Notes: a model not told the origin generated them from the letters alone. Positions 1 through 7,550 are shown, numbered from the stretch's first letter. The stretch: 8,819 nucleotides of DNA from Bacteroidota bacterium (GCA_018656255.1 JABHYI010000154.1:1-8819), one strand, 5' to 3'. Numbers and translations are program-made.

Positions 1-120
1 ATCCAAAAGGGCACGACGCACCTCTTTTAGCGTTTCTGCAACGTTAACCTCTGTAATACTTCCGTGTCCTTTGAGCACAGGAAGGGCTTTATCTAACTTA
101 TCACTTAAATTATCAAACAT
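1..120 (-). CDS. ffh: Signal recognition particle protein Ffh, N-terminal fragment (runs off left edge)
   Basis: These are the first 40 codons of a gene that continues beyond the window. The translation opens MFDNLSDKLDKALPVLKGHG and continues ITEVNVAETLKEVRRALLD, which is the N-domain four-helix-bundle start of Ffh as found in Bacteroidota. Ffh is the SRP54-type GTPase that binds 4.5S RNA and signal sequences of nascent membrane proteins and delivers ribosomes to FtsY at the inner membrane. The GTPase G domain and the methionine-rich M domain lie outside the window. The ATG (complement of 118-120) is preceded by a short leader with a strong promoter at 174-204 on the same strand. Identification rests on only 40 residues, but they are highly characteristic. 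Confidence 0.93.
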   Translation of the reverse strand, partial: MFDNLSDKLDKALPVLKGHGSITEVNVAETLKEVRRALLD

Positions 121-173
121 AGGGAATACATTTTATAGCAAATCTTAATAGAAAATCACAAAAGATTTAACCG

Positions 174-204
174 CAAATATACTAATTGATTGGGGAGTTT
201 CAAA
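174..204 (-). promoter_or_regulatory. Bacteroidota sigma-A promoter for ffh
   Basis: Read on the minus strand, TTTG (complement of 201-204) is followed after exactly 19 nt by TATATTTG (complement of 174-181). This is a full match to the Bacteroidota housekeeping promoter, a TTTG-like -33 element and a TAnnTTTG -7 element 17-23 nt apart. The implied transcription start is near 167-170, giving a leader of about 50 nt before the ffh ATG at 120. This is the best promoter in the window. Confidence 0.8.
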
Positions 205-305
205 GTAGCAACGCTATTAAAAACAGGCTTTTTTCTAGAATAAAATGAACTGTATAAACCAAAAAAGAGTACATAATTGTATCTTGTTGGTAATTTACGC
301 TCTCT

Positions 306-319
306 ATGTAAAACAACGT
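306..319 (+). repeat. 14-nt direct repeat, copy 1 (ATGTAAAACAACGT)
   Basis: This 14-mer recurs exactly at 7726-7739. Copy 1 ends 24 nt before the amidohydrolase ATG, and copy 2 lies in the leader of the 143-aa protein gene. Its role is unknown. One chance 14-nt match in an AT-rich window of this size is quite possible. Confidence 0.35.
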
Positions 320-343
320 CATAATCAAATTACATTACACGCT

Positions 344-1651
344 ATGAAACACCTTATTACACTTCTAGTAATTACATTGTTTGGCTTTGCGCCAACCCTC
401 CAAGGACAAACAAAAGTTATTCATGCCGGCACACTACTTGCCGTTCCTGGAAGCGCTCCAAAAACACAACAAACCATTGTTGTTGAAAATCAAAAAATAA
501 AACAAGTATATGACGGCTATTTAAACGCCCTAGAACTTGGGCTAGAAAGCACAGAAATAACACTCATAGATTTAAAAGACAAATTTGTAATGCCTGGTTT
601 TATAGACATGCACACGCACATTACATCAGAGCGTGATCCCAATGCAATTAGCCATCTTTGGACCACCCTTGAGGAGGCAGATGCTGCCTATAATGCCATA
701 CCATATGCAAAAAAGACACTCATGGCTGGTTTTACCACCATACGCAATTTAGGGGGTGACCCACATATTATGAATGCCCTAAAAAGAGCCATTAACAATC
801 AGCTCATTGTTGGGCCAAGTATTGTGGCCTCTAACGGAGCTGTTTCTGCAACAGGAGGACATGGAGATTTTCATGGATACAACGATGCTATTTTAGAAAT
901 GGTTGGCCAAGATGTAAGTATTTGTGATGGTAGCGATGACTGCACAAGAGCAGTAAGAGCGCTGGTAAAATCTGGGGCAGATGTGATTAAAATTACAGCA
1001 ACAGGAGGCGTTTTAAGCAATACTGCTGCGGGTGTTGGCCAACAACTTACCGACCAAGAAATGAAAGCCATTGTTACTACAGCCGCTAGTTTGGGAAGAA
1101 AAGTAGCAGCCCATGCTCATGAGGCGCAAGGAGTAAATGCTGCCCTTAGGGCGGGAGTACACTCTATAGAACACGGCTCTTATTTAAATGATGAATCTAT
1201 TAGGCTCTTTAAACAAACAGGAGCGTATTTAGTACCCACCCTTTTGGCAGGTGTCTCTGTGTATGAAGAACTATCTGTAAACCCAAACATACCACCAGCA
1301 ATCATAGAAAAGATAAAACAAGTAGCTCCCGTGGTTGAGGCCTCTTTCAAAAAAGCATTGAAAGGCAATATTAATATTGCCTTTGGTACAGACAGCGGCG
1401 TGAGTAGACACGGCGCTAATGCCCGTGAATTTGAACTAATGGTACTCTACGGTATGGACCAAAATAGCGCCATTAAAACAGCAACTATAAATGCAGCCAC
1501 CCTTTTAGGTAAAGAAAATGTAATTGGAAAAATAACACCTGGCATGCAGGCAGATATGGTGGCCACAGACACAAGCCCTTTACAAGATATTTCTGTATTA
1601 AAAGACATTACATTTGTCATGAAACTTGGCAGTGTTTACAAAAATAAGTAA
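344..1651 (+). CDS. Exported metal-dependent amidohydrolase, imidazolonepropionase/Xaa-Pro dipeptidase-like (COG1228 type)
   Basis: This 435-aa protein belongs to the amidohydrolase superfamily. Metal-site motifs appear in the expected order: HTH at H90/H92 after MPGFID, the presumed carboxylated lysine K216 in DVIKITATGG, histidines H257/H259 in AHAHE, H277 in SIEHG, and the catalytic aspartate D350 in FGTDSG. An SATGGHGD segment (168-175) is typical of the dipeptidase/carboxypeptidase-like branch, so a peptide or N-acyl amino acid bond is a likelier target than imidazolonepropionate; the exact substrate is not readable. Residues 1-22 form a signal peptide (MKHLITLLVITLFGF, then a probable cut after LQGQ or nearby), implying periplasmic or outer location. 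The start at 344 was chosen because the in-frame ATG at 245 would add 33 non-family residues before the signal peptide. The mature protein has only two cysteines, C194 and C200. No histidine-utilisation genes lie nearby, which argues against HutI. Confidence 0.88.
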   Translation: MKHLITLLVITLFGFAPTLQGQTKVIHAGTLLAVPGSAPKTQQTIVVENQKIKQVYDGYLNALELGLESTEITLIDLKDKFVMPGFIDMHTHITSERDPNAISHLWTTLEEADAAYNAIPYAKKTLMAGFTTIRNLGGDPHIMNALKRAINNQLIVGPSIVASNGAVSATGGHGDFHGYNDAILEMVGQDVSICDGSDDCTRAVRALVKSGADVIKITATGGVLSNTAAGVGQQLTDQEMKAIVTTAASLGRKVAAHAHEAQGVNAALRAGVHSIEHGSYLNDESIRLFKQTGAYLVPTLLAGVSVYEELSVNPNIPPAIIEKIKQVAPVVEASFKKALKGNINIAFGTDSGVSRHGANAREFELMVLYGMDQNSAIKTATINAATLLGKENVIGKITPGMQADMVATDTSPLQDISVLKDITFVMKLGSVYKNK

Positions 1652-1707
1652 CCTATAACAAGACAACTTCCAAAATACCACGGCACAAAAACTAATTATT
1701 TTTTTTA

Positions 1708-1715
1708 TAGTTTTA
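1708..1715 (+). promoter_or_regulatory. Weak candidate -7 element for the sigma/anti-sigma/receptor cassette
   Basis: TAGTTTTA matches TAnnTTTG at all fixed positions except the last and ends 12 nt before the sigma-factor ATG. No TTG-type -33 element lies 17-23 nt upstream; that stretch is ACAAAAACTAATT-like. The gene may use another holoenzyme, perhaps its own ECF sigma factor, but that is inference. Confidence 0.25.
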
Positions 1716-1727
1716 CGCAATCAAATC

Positions 1728-2237
1728 ATGGAAAAACAAACAAACATTTGCCAAGAACAGGCCTTTAATAAAGTATATAAAGCCCAGGCACAATCATTAC
1801 GCAATTTTATGTTCTTTAAAACAAAGGACACAGATGCCTCTTATGATTTGGTACAAGAAGCTTTTTTGAAATTATGGCAAAATTGCGCAAAAGTAACTCC
1901 TGAAAAGGCCAAGAGTTATCTCTTTACAACCGCAAACAACCTTTTTTTAAATACCGTTGCTCATAAAAAGGTACAATTTAAATTCACCCAAGGTGTAAAA
2001 AAATCACAAGACAACAACTCACCAGAGTTTCTATTGGAAGAAAAGGAATTTGGTCAGAAATTACAAAAAGCATTAGATAGCCTCACCCAATTACAACGCA
2101 CTGCTTTTTTACTAAGCCGCGTGGAGGGTAAAAAATATAGAGAAATTGCTGCCATTTATAACATTTCAGAGAAAGCTGCAGGCAAACGAGTATTAGACGC
2201 TCTAGAAAAACTAAGAGAGACTATAGATAATTTATAA
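1728..2237 (+). CDS. FecI-type ECF RNA polymerase sigma factor
   Basis: This 169-aa protein has the two-domain layout of extracytoplasmic-function sigma-70 factors. Region 2 spans about residues 12-76, with the DLVQEAFLKLWQN core helix at 40-52 and SYLFTTANNLFLN at 63-75. A charged linker covers roughly 85-105. Region 4 spans about 108-165, with a helix-turn-helix in GKKYREIAAIYNISEKAAGK (134-153) for -35 recognition. Length is normal for the family. It is followed after 55 nt by a FecR-type anti-sigma gene and then a TonB-dependent transducer, so it should be held at the inner membrane by that anti-sigma factor and released on ligand uptake. The likely target is this cassette, perhaps including the receptor gene itself, but its recognition sequence cannot be deduced from one locus. 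Confidence 0.93.
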   Translation: MEKQTNICQEQAFNKVYKAQAQSLRNFMFFKTKDTDASYDLVQEAFLKLWQNCAKVTPEKAKSYLFTTANNLFLNTVAHKKVQFKFTQGVKKSQDNNSPEFLLEEKEFGQKLQKALDSLTQLQRTAFLLSRVEGKKYREIAAIYNISEKAAGKRVLDALEKLRETIDNL

Positions 2238-2252
2238 ACCCCCTAAGGTGGT
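2238..2252. repeat. Near-palindrome directly after the sigma-factor stop codon
   Basis: ACC-c-CCT-a-AGG-t-GGT is symmetric around 2245 with one mismatched pair. It begins at the base after the sigma-factor stop and is GC-rich compared with its surroundings. As RNA the central loop is too tight for the full stem, so a protein-binding site or a chance pattern is more likely than a terminator. Confidence 0.3.
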
Positions 2253-2268
2253 AAAATAACAATTAAAC

Positions 2269-2283
2269 TGTTATAGTATAACA
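2269..2283. repeat. Perfect 7-bp inverted repeat in the sigma/anti-sigma gap
   Basis: TGTTATA-G-TATAACA is a perfect inverted repeat with a one-base centre, 9 nt before the anti-sigma ATG. A further TAACA at 2257-2261 is inverted relative to the left arm. It could be an operator or affect translation of the anti-sigma factor, but AT-rich palindromes arise easily by chance here. Confidence 0.35.
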
Positions 2284-2292
2284 AGCAAGTAG

Positions 2293-3210
2293 ATGGAAAC
2301 AAAGCAAGCATTAGAAAAATGGCTCAACAATGAGGCAACCCCTGCAGATATGCAGGTGCTTAACGCGTGGCCAGAGTTTGACTCCTACAAAAAAATAGAC
2401 ACCCATACAAAACGTATGGTATTGCCTGAGCACGATATTACATCTGGAATAAAAGCCCTTAGAGATACTCCTTTGTTTAACAAGGCCCAGAAACAAAAAA
2501 GACCTAAAATTGTTACAATGCCAATGCTTTTAAAAATAGCGGCAATTTTTGTACTACTAGCAGGATCTACTGTATTTGTAACTACCCTACCTACAAACAT
2601 ACAGGCGCCTATTACCAGTATACAAACGATAGAATTACCAGATAGCTCAAAAATAACATTAAAAGAAAACGCCCGTATTAGCTACAAAAAATATGGCTGG
2701 CCCTTTAATAGAGAGGTAACCCTTGAGGGAGAGGCTTATTTTGAGGTCGCTAAAGGCAAGACTTTTACCGTACGCACCCCAAGTGGAAACGTGAGTGTTC
2801 TAGGAACCTCTTTTAATGTAAAAACAGAGAATGATATTTTAATTGTTTCTTGTTTTGAAGGCCTTGTCTCTGTAAATGCCAATGGAATGAATACTCTGGT
2901 TACTCCCGGTGACTCCTTTAGCTTTGCTCCTATGTTGGTTAACAATAAAATTTACACCTCAAAACCAAGCTGGATTTTTAATGAAAGTAGTTTTGTAGAT
3001 ATACCACTGGATGCAGTATTGATGGAAATTGAAAAACATTACAAAGTTACCCTCACAACTAAAAATATTGATGTAACTTTACGTTATACAGGTAGCTTCA
3101 CCCATACAAACCTTGACCAGGCGCTACAAACTGTAACACTACCACTTAACCTTTCTTTTAGCAAAGATTCAAAAAATGAAGTACAAATTTATGACCCTAA
3201 AAAACAATAA
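2293..3210 (+). CDS. FecR-family transmembrane anti-sigma factor with C-terminal DUF4974 module
   Basis: This 305-aa protein is the partner of the preceding sigma factor. Its N-terminal cytoplasmic domain (about 1-75) should bind the sigma factor. One membrane helix follows (about 78-98, MLLKIAAIFVLLAGSTVFV). The periplasmic FecR domain (about 107-212) carries the family hallmarks IELPDSSKITL, LEGEAYFEV (144-152) and VLGTSFNV (169-176). G171-T172 falls where related anti-sigma factors such as FoxR self-cleave. The C-terminal module (about 233-300, from FVDIPLDAVLMEIEKHYKV) matches DUF4974, an STN-like fold thought to contact the receptor's signalling domain. The organisation is complete and intact. 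The last 35 nt overlap the receptor gene in another frame, which suggests translational coupling. Confidence 0.93.
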   Translation: METKQALEKWLNNEATPADMQVLNAWPEFDSYKKIDTHTKRMVLPEHDITSGIKALRDTPLFNKAQKQKRPKIVTMPMLLKIAAIFVLLAGSTVFVTTLPTNIQAPITSIQTIELPDSSKITLKENARISYKKYGWPFNREVTLEGEAYFEVAKGKTFTVRTPSGNVSVLGTSFNVKTENDILIVSCFEGLVSVNANGMNTLVTPGDSFSFAPMLVNNKIYTSKPSWIFNESSFVDIPLDAVLMEIEKHYKVTLTTKNIDVTLRYTGSFTHTNLDQALQTVTLPLNLSFSKDSKNEVQIYDPKKQ

Positions 3211-5752
3211 GTATCCCTTTATATACTTCTGTTTTTTATTGTTTTTTTGGACTCATTGTTCTCTTGCTCAAAACACTGAAGATACCATAACCTTTGAGCA
3301 GGCAATCTCTCAAATTGAAACGGTATTTGAGGTTAAGTTTTCTTATAATAGCAATACGGCAAAAAGATTTAGAGTCTCTACCCCAAACACAAATCAAACA
3401 CTTACCCAAACATTAAGGATGTTTTCTGACAAAGAGAACATTAACTTCACCCTTGTTAGTAGCCGATATATAACTGTCAAGTTTCCGAAAAAAATGGTGT
3501 CTTTTTGCGCTACATTTATTGATACTCAAACAGCAAAACCCATACCTATAACCGCTATTTCAGAAAACAAAACATACAACAGTAACAGTGGTGGGGTTTT
3601 AAGTATAGACAGCATTGCAGATAACCAAGTACTGGAACTATTTTCTCAGGGTCAATTTATCAAAGAGATTGTCATTTATAAAGCAATCGCAAATACAAAA
3701 GGCCGCTGCCCTTTACTATTTATAAATCCAGAGAATATCAACAAATTACCCACTATCACGCTCTCTGGCTACATAGCAAAAGGAATTGAAAAAACAAAAA
3801 AAGGAGCCGTTACAATTAAAAACGATGATTTTGAAATTTTACCTTCACTCACCGAGCCAGATGTTTTACAAATTGCTCAAGTGCTTCCAGGCATACAAAG
3901 CTATGATGAAACAGCTTCAAACATCAACATAAGAGCTGGTGGTAGTGATGAGGTAATCATTTTGTGGAACGATATAAGAATGTACCAAACAGGCCATTTT
4001 TTTGGACTTATATCTGCCCTGAACCCAAACCTTATAGACAATGTTATTATCTACAAAAACGGAACGCATCCAAGATACAGCGAGGGCGTCTCTGGGGTAT
4101 TACACATTTATCCAACAAACAGCATTGATCCAGAGGTAACAGGAGGCGTGGGCATAAATTTAGCGAGCACCAATGCTTTTGTGAAAATACCTGTAACAAA
4201 CTCCTTTGCAATTCACGGATCTGGAAGAACCTCAATTAACAATGGTGTGGGCAATCCTATCTACACATCATTTTTTAAAAGAACCTTTCAAAACACAGAA
4301 GTAACAAACCTCAACAACACCCAGCCAGAAGTGCTTAGAACAACAGACGAGGATTTTAATTTCTTTGACATTAGCATCTCTGCACTTTGGGACATCTCAC
4401 CAAAAGACAAACTAAACTACCACTTTATGACTATTAACAATGGCCTTGAATTTAACGAGCGTTTGTTTACCGGTGGTATTTCAACGGCTAGTTTTAATGT
4501 AATAGAGCAAAACACACTATTGGGTGGTTTTAATTACCAAAGAAACTGGAACCAGAAACTCACAACAGGGTTACATTATAGCAATAGCACCTATAAAGCT
4601 AGCACACAAAACACGCAGGTAGAACAAGCAAGCCAAGAATTTAAAAAAAATCAAGTAAAAGAACAAACCCTAAAGTTTGACACAAACTATAGTATAAACG
4701 ATGACTTATCTATAGAGGCTGGCTATCAATACACCAGCACCACCATAGATATCACAGAAGACACCAACACTAGTGAGAGCAGCTCAAAAAGAGGGATAAC
4801 CAATGGATTTTACGCACAAACAACTGCCCAACTATTTGATGATAAAACTACATTAACCTTAGGGGCAAGAGTAACAAATCTTTCCAATTTTAATACGCAG
4901 ATAGAACCAAGAATTACCATTTCACACGCGTTAAAAAAACAATGGAATGTGTTTCTCTCTGGTGAGAAAAAACACCAAAACGTATTGCAATTTACAGCCA
5001 ATGAAAATCAATTGTTAGGGATACAAAACAAACAATGGATCCTGGCAGATGGAGTTCAAAATCCTTTGTTAAAAAGCGGTCAGGCATCATTTGGGACAGA
5101 TTATACCCTAAAAAAATGGACCCTTAACGCAGAGGTTTTTTATAAAAAAGTAGACGGTATAAACACCCGTAATCTAGGATTTAGAAACCAACTTGAAAAC
5201 GCTCAAGCCATCGGAAACTATACAAGTCAAGGCCTGGAAATATCTATTGGTAAAAAACTTAAAAACTTTACTAGCTGGTTAAGCTACACCTACACAGATA
5301 GCAACTACGAATTTAAAACCCTTAGCCCTATACGTTTTCCCAACAATTTTAATGTCACACATTGTGTAAATGCTATTGCAACCTATACCCTAAAAGATTT
5401 CACTGTTTCTGCAGGGGTTAATTATCATTCTGGATTACCCTACACCACAACGGTTAATCAGGGAGCTATCACAAACACCAATAACGGGCCGCAGATACAA
5501 TACAACAGCCCTAATAACGAAACTTTAAAACATTATTTTAGAACAAACATATCAGGGGTATACAAGACCCCTTTAGACGATACCTTTGATGCAGTTGTAA
5601 ATCTTTCATTACTGAATTTGTTTGACACAAAAAATGAGTTGGGGAGGTACTACCAATTACAGACAAACAACAAAGAAGAAAATTATATCAATACCGTTAC
5701 GCAGTTTTCTCTGGGCTTTACACCCAATATATCATTACAGCTATTGTTTTAA
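3176..5752 (+). CDS. TonB-dependent outer-membrane transducer with N-terminal STN signalling domain
   Basis: This 858-aa protein is the likely surface sensor and transporter of the cassette. In order it has a signal peptide (hydrophobic run about 14-29, cut probable after SLA at 31), an STN domain (about 36-102, ITFEQAISQIETVFEVKFSY to ITVKF), a degenerate carboxypeptidase-regulatory-like beta domain (about 107-168), a TonB-box-like strand (TITLSGYIA, 193-201), a plug (about 212-312 with DVLQIAQVLPGIQS, INIRAGGSDEVIILWNDI and GHFFGLISALNPN), and a beta barrel ending in terminal F (SLQLLF). The gene overlaps the anti-sigma gene by 35 nt. ATG 3176 has a better A-rich leader, while ATG 3191 (5 codons shorter, overlap 20 nt) also leaves an intact signal peptide. 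The plug reads LWNDI where SusC-type receptors have LxDG. No SusD or DUF4249-type lipoprotein follows. The ligand is unknown. Confidence 0.92.
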   Translation: MKYKFMTLKNNKYPFIYFCFLLFFWTHCSLAQNTEDTITFEQAISQIETVFEVKFSYNSNTAKRFRVSTPNTNQTLTQTLRMFSDKENINFTLVSSRYITVKFPKKMVSFCATFIDTQTAKPIPITAISENKTYNSNSGGVLSIDSIADNQVLELFSQGQFIKEIVIYKAIANTKGRCPLLFINPENINKLPTITLSGYIAKGIEKTKKGAVTIKNDDFEILPSLTEPDVLQIAQVLPGIQSYDETASNINIRAGGSDEVIILWNDIRMYQTGHFFGLISALNPNLIDNVIIYKNGTHPRYSEGVSGVLHIYPTNSIDPEVTGGVGINLASTNAFVKIPVTNSFAIHGSGRTSINNGVGNPIYTSFFKRTFQNTEVTNLNNTQPEVLRTTDEDFNFFDISISALWDISPKDKLNYHFMTINNGLEFNERLFTGGISTASFNVIEQNTLLGGFNYQRNWNQKLTTGLHYSNSTYKASTQNTQVEQASQEFKKNQVKEQTLKFDTNYSINDDLSIEAGYQYTSTTIDITEDTNTSESSSKRGITNGFYAQTTAQLFDDKTTLTLGARVTNLSNFNTQIEPRITISHALKKQWNVFLSGEKKHQNVLQFTANENQLLGIQNKQWILADGVQNPLLKSGQASFGTDYTLKKWTLNAEVFYKKVDGINTRNLGFRNQLENAQAIGNYTSQGLEISIGKKLKNFTSWLSYTYTDSNYEFKTLSPIRFPNNFNVTHCVNAIATYTLKDFTVSAGVNYHSGLPYTTTVNQGAITNTNNGPQIQYNSPNNETLKHYFRTNISGVYKTPLDDTFDAVVNLSLLNLFDTKNELGRYYQLQTNNKEENYINTVTQFSLGFTPNISLQLLF

Positions 5753-5756
5753 AAAA

Positions 5757-7532
5757 CTACATTCTGTCAGGAACTTGTATCCCTAACAATGAAAATGCTG
5801 TTTTTATAACCGCTCCAACTGCGCCACAAAGTGCCACTCTAAATTCTTTTTCTGTCGGGTCCTGAGCAGCAAAAATTGGTACATTTTGATAAAAAGAATT
5901 AAAGTCTTTTACCAAATCATAGGTGTAGTTTGCTATGAGTGCTGGACTATAATGCTGAGCTGCCATTTGAATTGTCTCAGGAAACAACTGAAGTGTTTTA
6001 AGTACTTGTTTTTCTTTAGGATCAAGAGAAACAACACCCTCCATAGATTGTTGGGCACTCTCTGAAGCCTTTCTTAAAATTGATTGAATACGCGCGTAAG
6101 TGTATTGAATAAAAGGCCCTGTATTTCCTTGAAAATCTACACTCTCTTCTGGATTAAATAAGATGCGTTTTTTTGGATCCACCTTTAAAATATAATATTT
6201 TAAAGCACCAAGACCTATGGTAGCGTAAAGCGTTTGTTTTTCTTGGGTAGTAAAATCATCAATCTTACCAAGCGCCTCAGAAATGTTGCAGGCTGTAGCA
6301 GTCATGTCTTTAATTAAATCATCTGCATCTACTACCGTACCTTCTCTAGATTTCATTTTACCACTTGGCAAATCAACCATGCCATAACTTAGATGAAATA
6401 AATTTTTAGCCCACCCAAATCCTAATTTCTGTAGTATTAGAAATAGTACCTGAAAATGATAATCCTGCTCATTTCCAACGGTATAAATCATACCATTTAT
6501 ATCTGGGTAATCTTTAACACGCTGTATGGCAGTTCCAATATCTTGGGTCATGTAAACAGCTGTTCCGTCTGCGCGTAACACAATTTTTCTGTCTAAGCCC
6601 TTATCGGTAAGATCACACCAAACAGAGCCGTCAGGGTCTTTAACAAAGACCCCACTAGAGAGCCCTTCTTGGATAAATTCTTTACCTAGTAAGTAGGTGT
6701 TGCTCTCGTAGTAATTTTTATCAAAATCTACGCCAATATCTGCGTAGGTTTGATCAAAACCATCATAGACCCAACCATTCATGGTTTCCCATAATGAAAC
6801 TACCTCTTTGTCTCCAGCCTCCCACTTTAGGAGCATCTGCTGCGCCTGCACAACAATAGGAGCTTGCTTTTTTGCATCCTCTTCTGAAATTCCTTGGGCT
6901 ATTAAATCTGCAATTTCTTTTTTATACTCTTTATCAAAACGCACATAGTAGTCTCCCACTAATTTATCACCCTTTTTCCCTGATGATTGAGGGGTTTCTC
7001 CCTTACCGTATCGTTGCCAAGCTAGCATACTTTTACAAATATGAATACCTCGATCGTTTATAATTTGTGTTTTGTAAACTTTTTTACCGCTGGCTTTCAC
7101 TATTTGAGCTACACTGTACCCTAGCAATACATTACGAACGTGTCCTAAATGAAGTGGCTTGTTTGTATTTGGAGAGGCAAACTCTACCATCATAGCATCA
7201 TCACCGGGAGGGAGTGTCCCAAAAGTATTCCAAGCAGTGGTACTGCTAAAAAAATCTAAATAATACCCATCACTTATAACGATGTTTAAAAAACCTTTTA
7301 CAACATTAAAACCAGTAACATGAGCAACGTGCTCTTGTAAATAGGCGCCAATTGCTTGGCCAATAGCCACAGGGTTTCCCTTGACAACTCGCAGCATAGG
7401 AAACACCACTACAGTAATATCACCCTCAAACTCTTTACGAGTGGCTTGAAACTCTACGGTTTCTAGGCTGGTATCATAAAGGCTTTTGATTGCATCTTTA
7501 ACTTTCTGAGTAAGGATATCTTGTAGGGTCAT
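5757..7532 (-). CDS. argS: Arginyl-tRNA synthetase
   Basis: This 591-aa class I aminoacyl-tRNA synthetase charges tRNA(Arg) with arginine in the cytoplasm. It opens with the ArgRS-specific N-terminal domain (about 1-88), which contacts the tRNA D-loop. The HIGH-equivalent motif is HLGH at 128-131, within EFASPNTNKPLHLGHVRN. The KMSKS-equivalent is KMKSREGT at 392-399. The anticodon-binding (DALR) domain runs from about 470 to the end, with the usual ArgRS terminus GIQVPDRM. Length and motifs are normal and nothing suggests decay. The ATG is the complement of 7530-7532. The gene converges on the TonB receptor, with only 4 nt between the two stop codons and no room for a separate terminator. 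No partner gene is evident. Confidence 0.98.
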   Translation of the reverse strand: MTLQDILTQKVKDAIKSLYDTSLETVEFQATRKEFEGDITVVVFPMLRVVKGNPVAIGQAIGAYLQEHVAHVTGFNVVKGFLNIVISDGYYLDFFSSTTAWNTFGTLPPGDDAMMVEFASPNTNKPLHLGHVRNVLLGYSVAQIVKASGKKVYKTQIINDRGIHICKSMLAWQRYGKGETPQSSGKKGDKLVGDYYVRFDKEYKKEIADLIAQGISEEDAKKQAPIVVQAQQMLLKWEAGDKEVVSLWETMNGWVYDGFDQTYADIGVDFDKNYYESNTYLLGKEFIQEGLSSGVFVKDPDGSVWCDLTDKGLDRKIVLRADGTAVYMTQDIGTAIQRVKDYPDINGMIYTVGNEQDYHFQVLFLILQKLGFGWAKNLFHLSYGMVDLPSGKMKSREGTVVDADDLIKDMTATACNISEALGKIDDFTTQEKQTLYATIGLGALKYYILKVDPKKRILFNPEESVDFQGNTGPFIQYTYARIQSILRKASESAQQSMEGVVSLDPKEKQVLKTLQLFPETIQMAAQHYSPALIANYTYDLVKDFNSFYQNVPIFAAQDPTEKEFRVALCGAVGAVIKTAFSLLGIQVPDRM

Positions 7533-7550
7533 GGATTCATTTTAAAGGTG

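Noticed and set aside
245..343. N-terminal extension of the amidohydrolase from an upstream ATG
   Set aside because: It would place 33 residues of non-family sequence before a good signal peptide; ATG 344 gives the expected exported protein.
344..1651. Calling the amidohydrolase HutI (imidazolonepropionase proper)
   Set aside because: It has a signal peptide and a SATGGHGD segment and no hut genes nearby; the exported dipeptidase-like branch fits better.
1652..1727. Terminator between the amidohydrolase and sigma-factor genes
   Set aside because: There is a T-run near 1699-1706 but no stable stem in front of it.
2311..2945. Several minus-strand frames within the anti-sigma gene
   Set aside because: They mirror a complete FecR-family gene, and their translations lack domains or plausible start regions.
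3242..3272. Lipoprotein signal in the receptor (WTHC in the signal region)
   Set aside because: WTHC does not fit the lipobox consensus, and a normal cut after SLA is available just downstream.
6872..7063. Plus-strand frame inside argS
   Set aside because: It lies wholly opposite conserved argS sequence and shows no family pattern.
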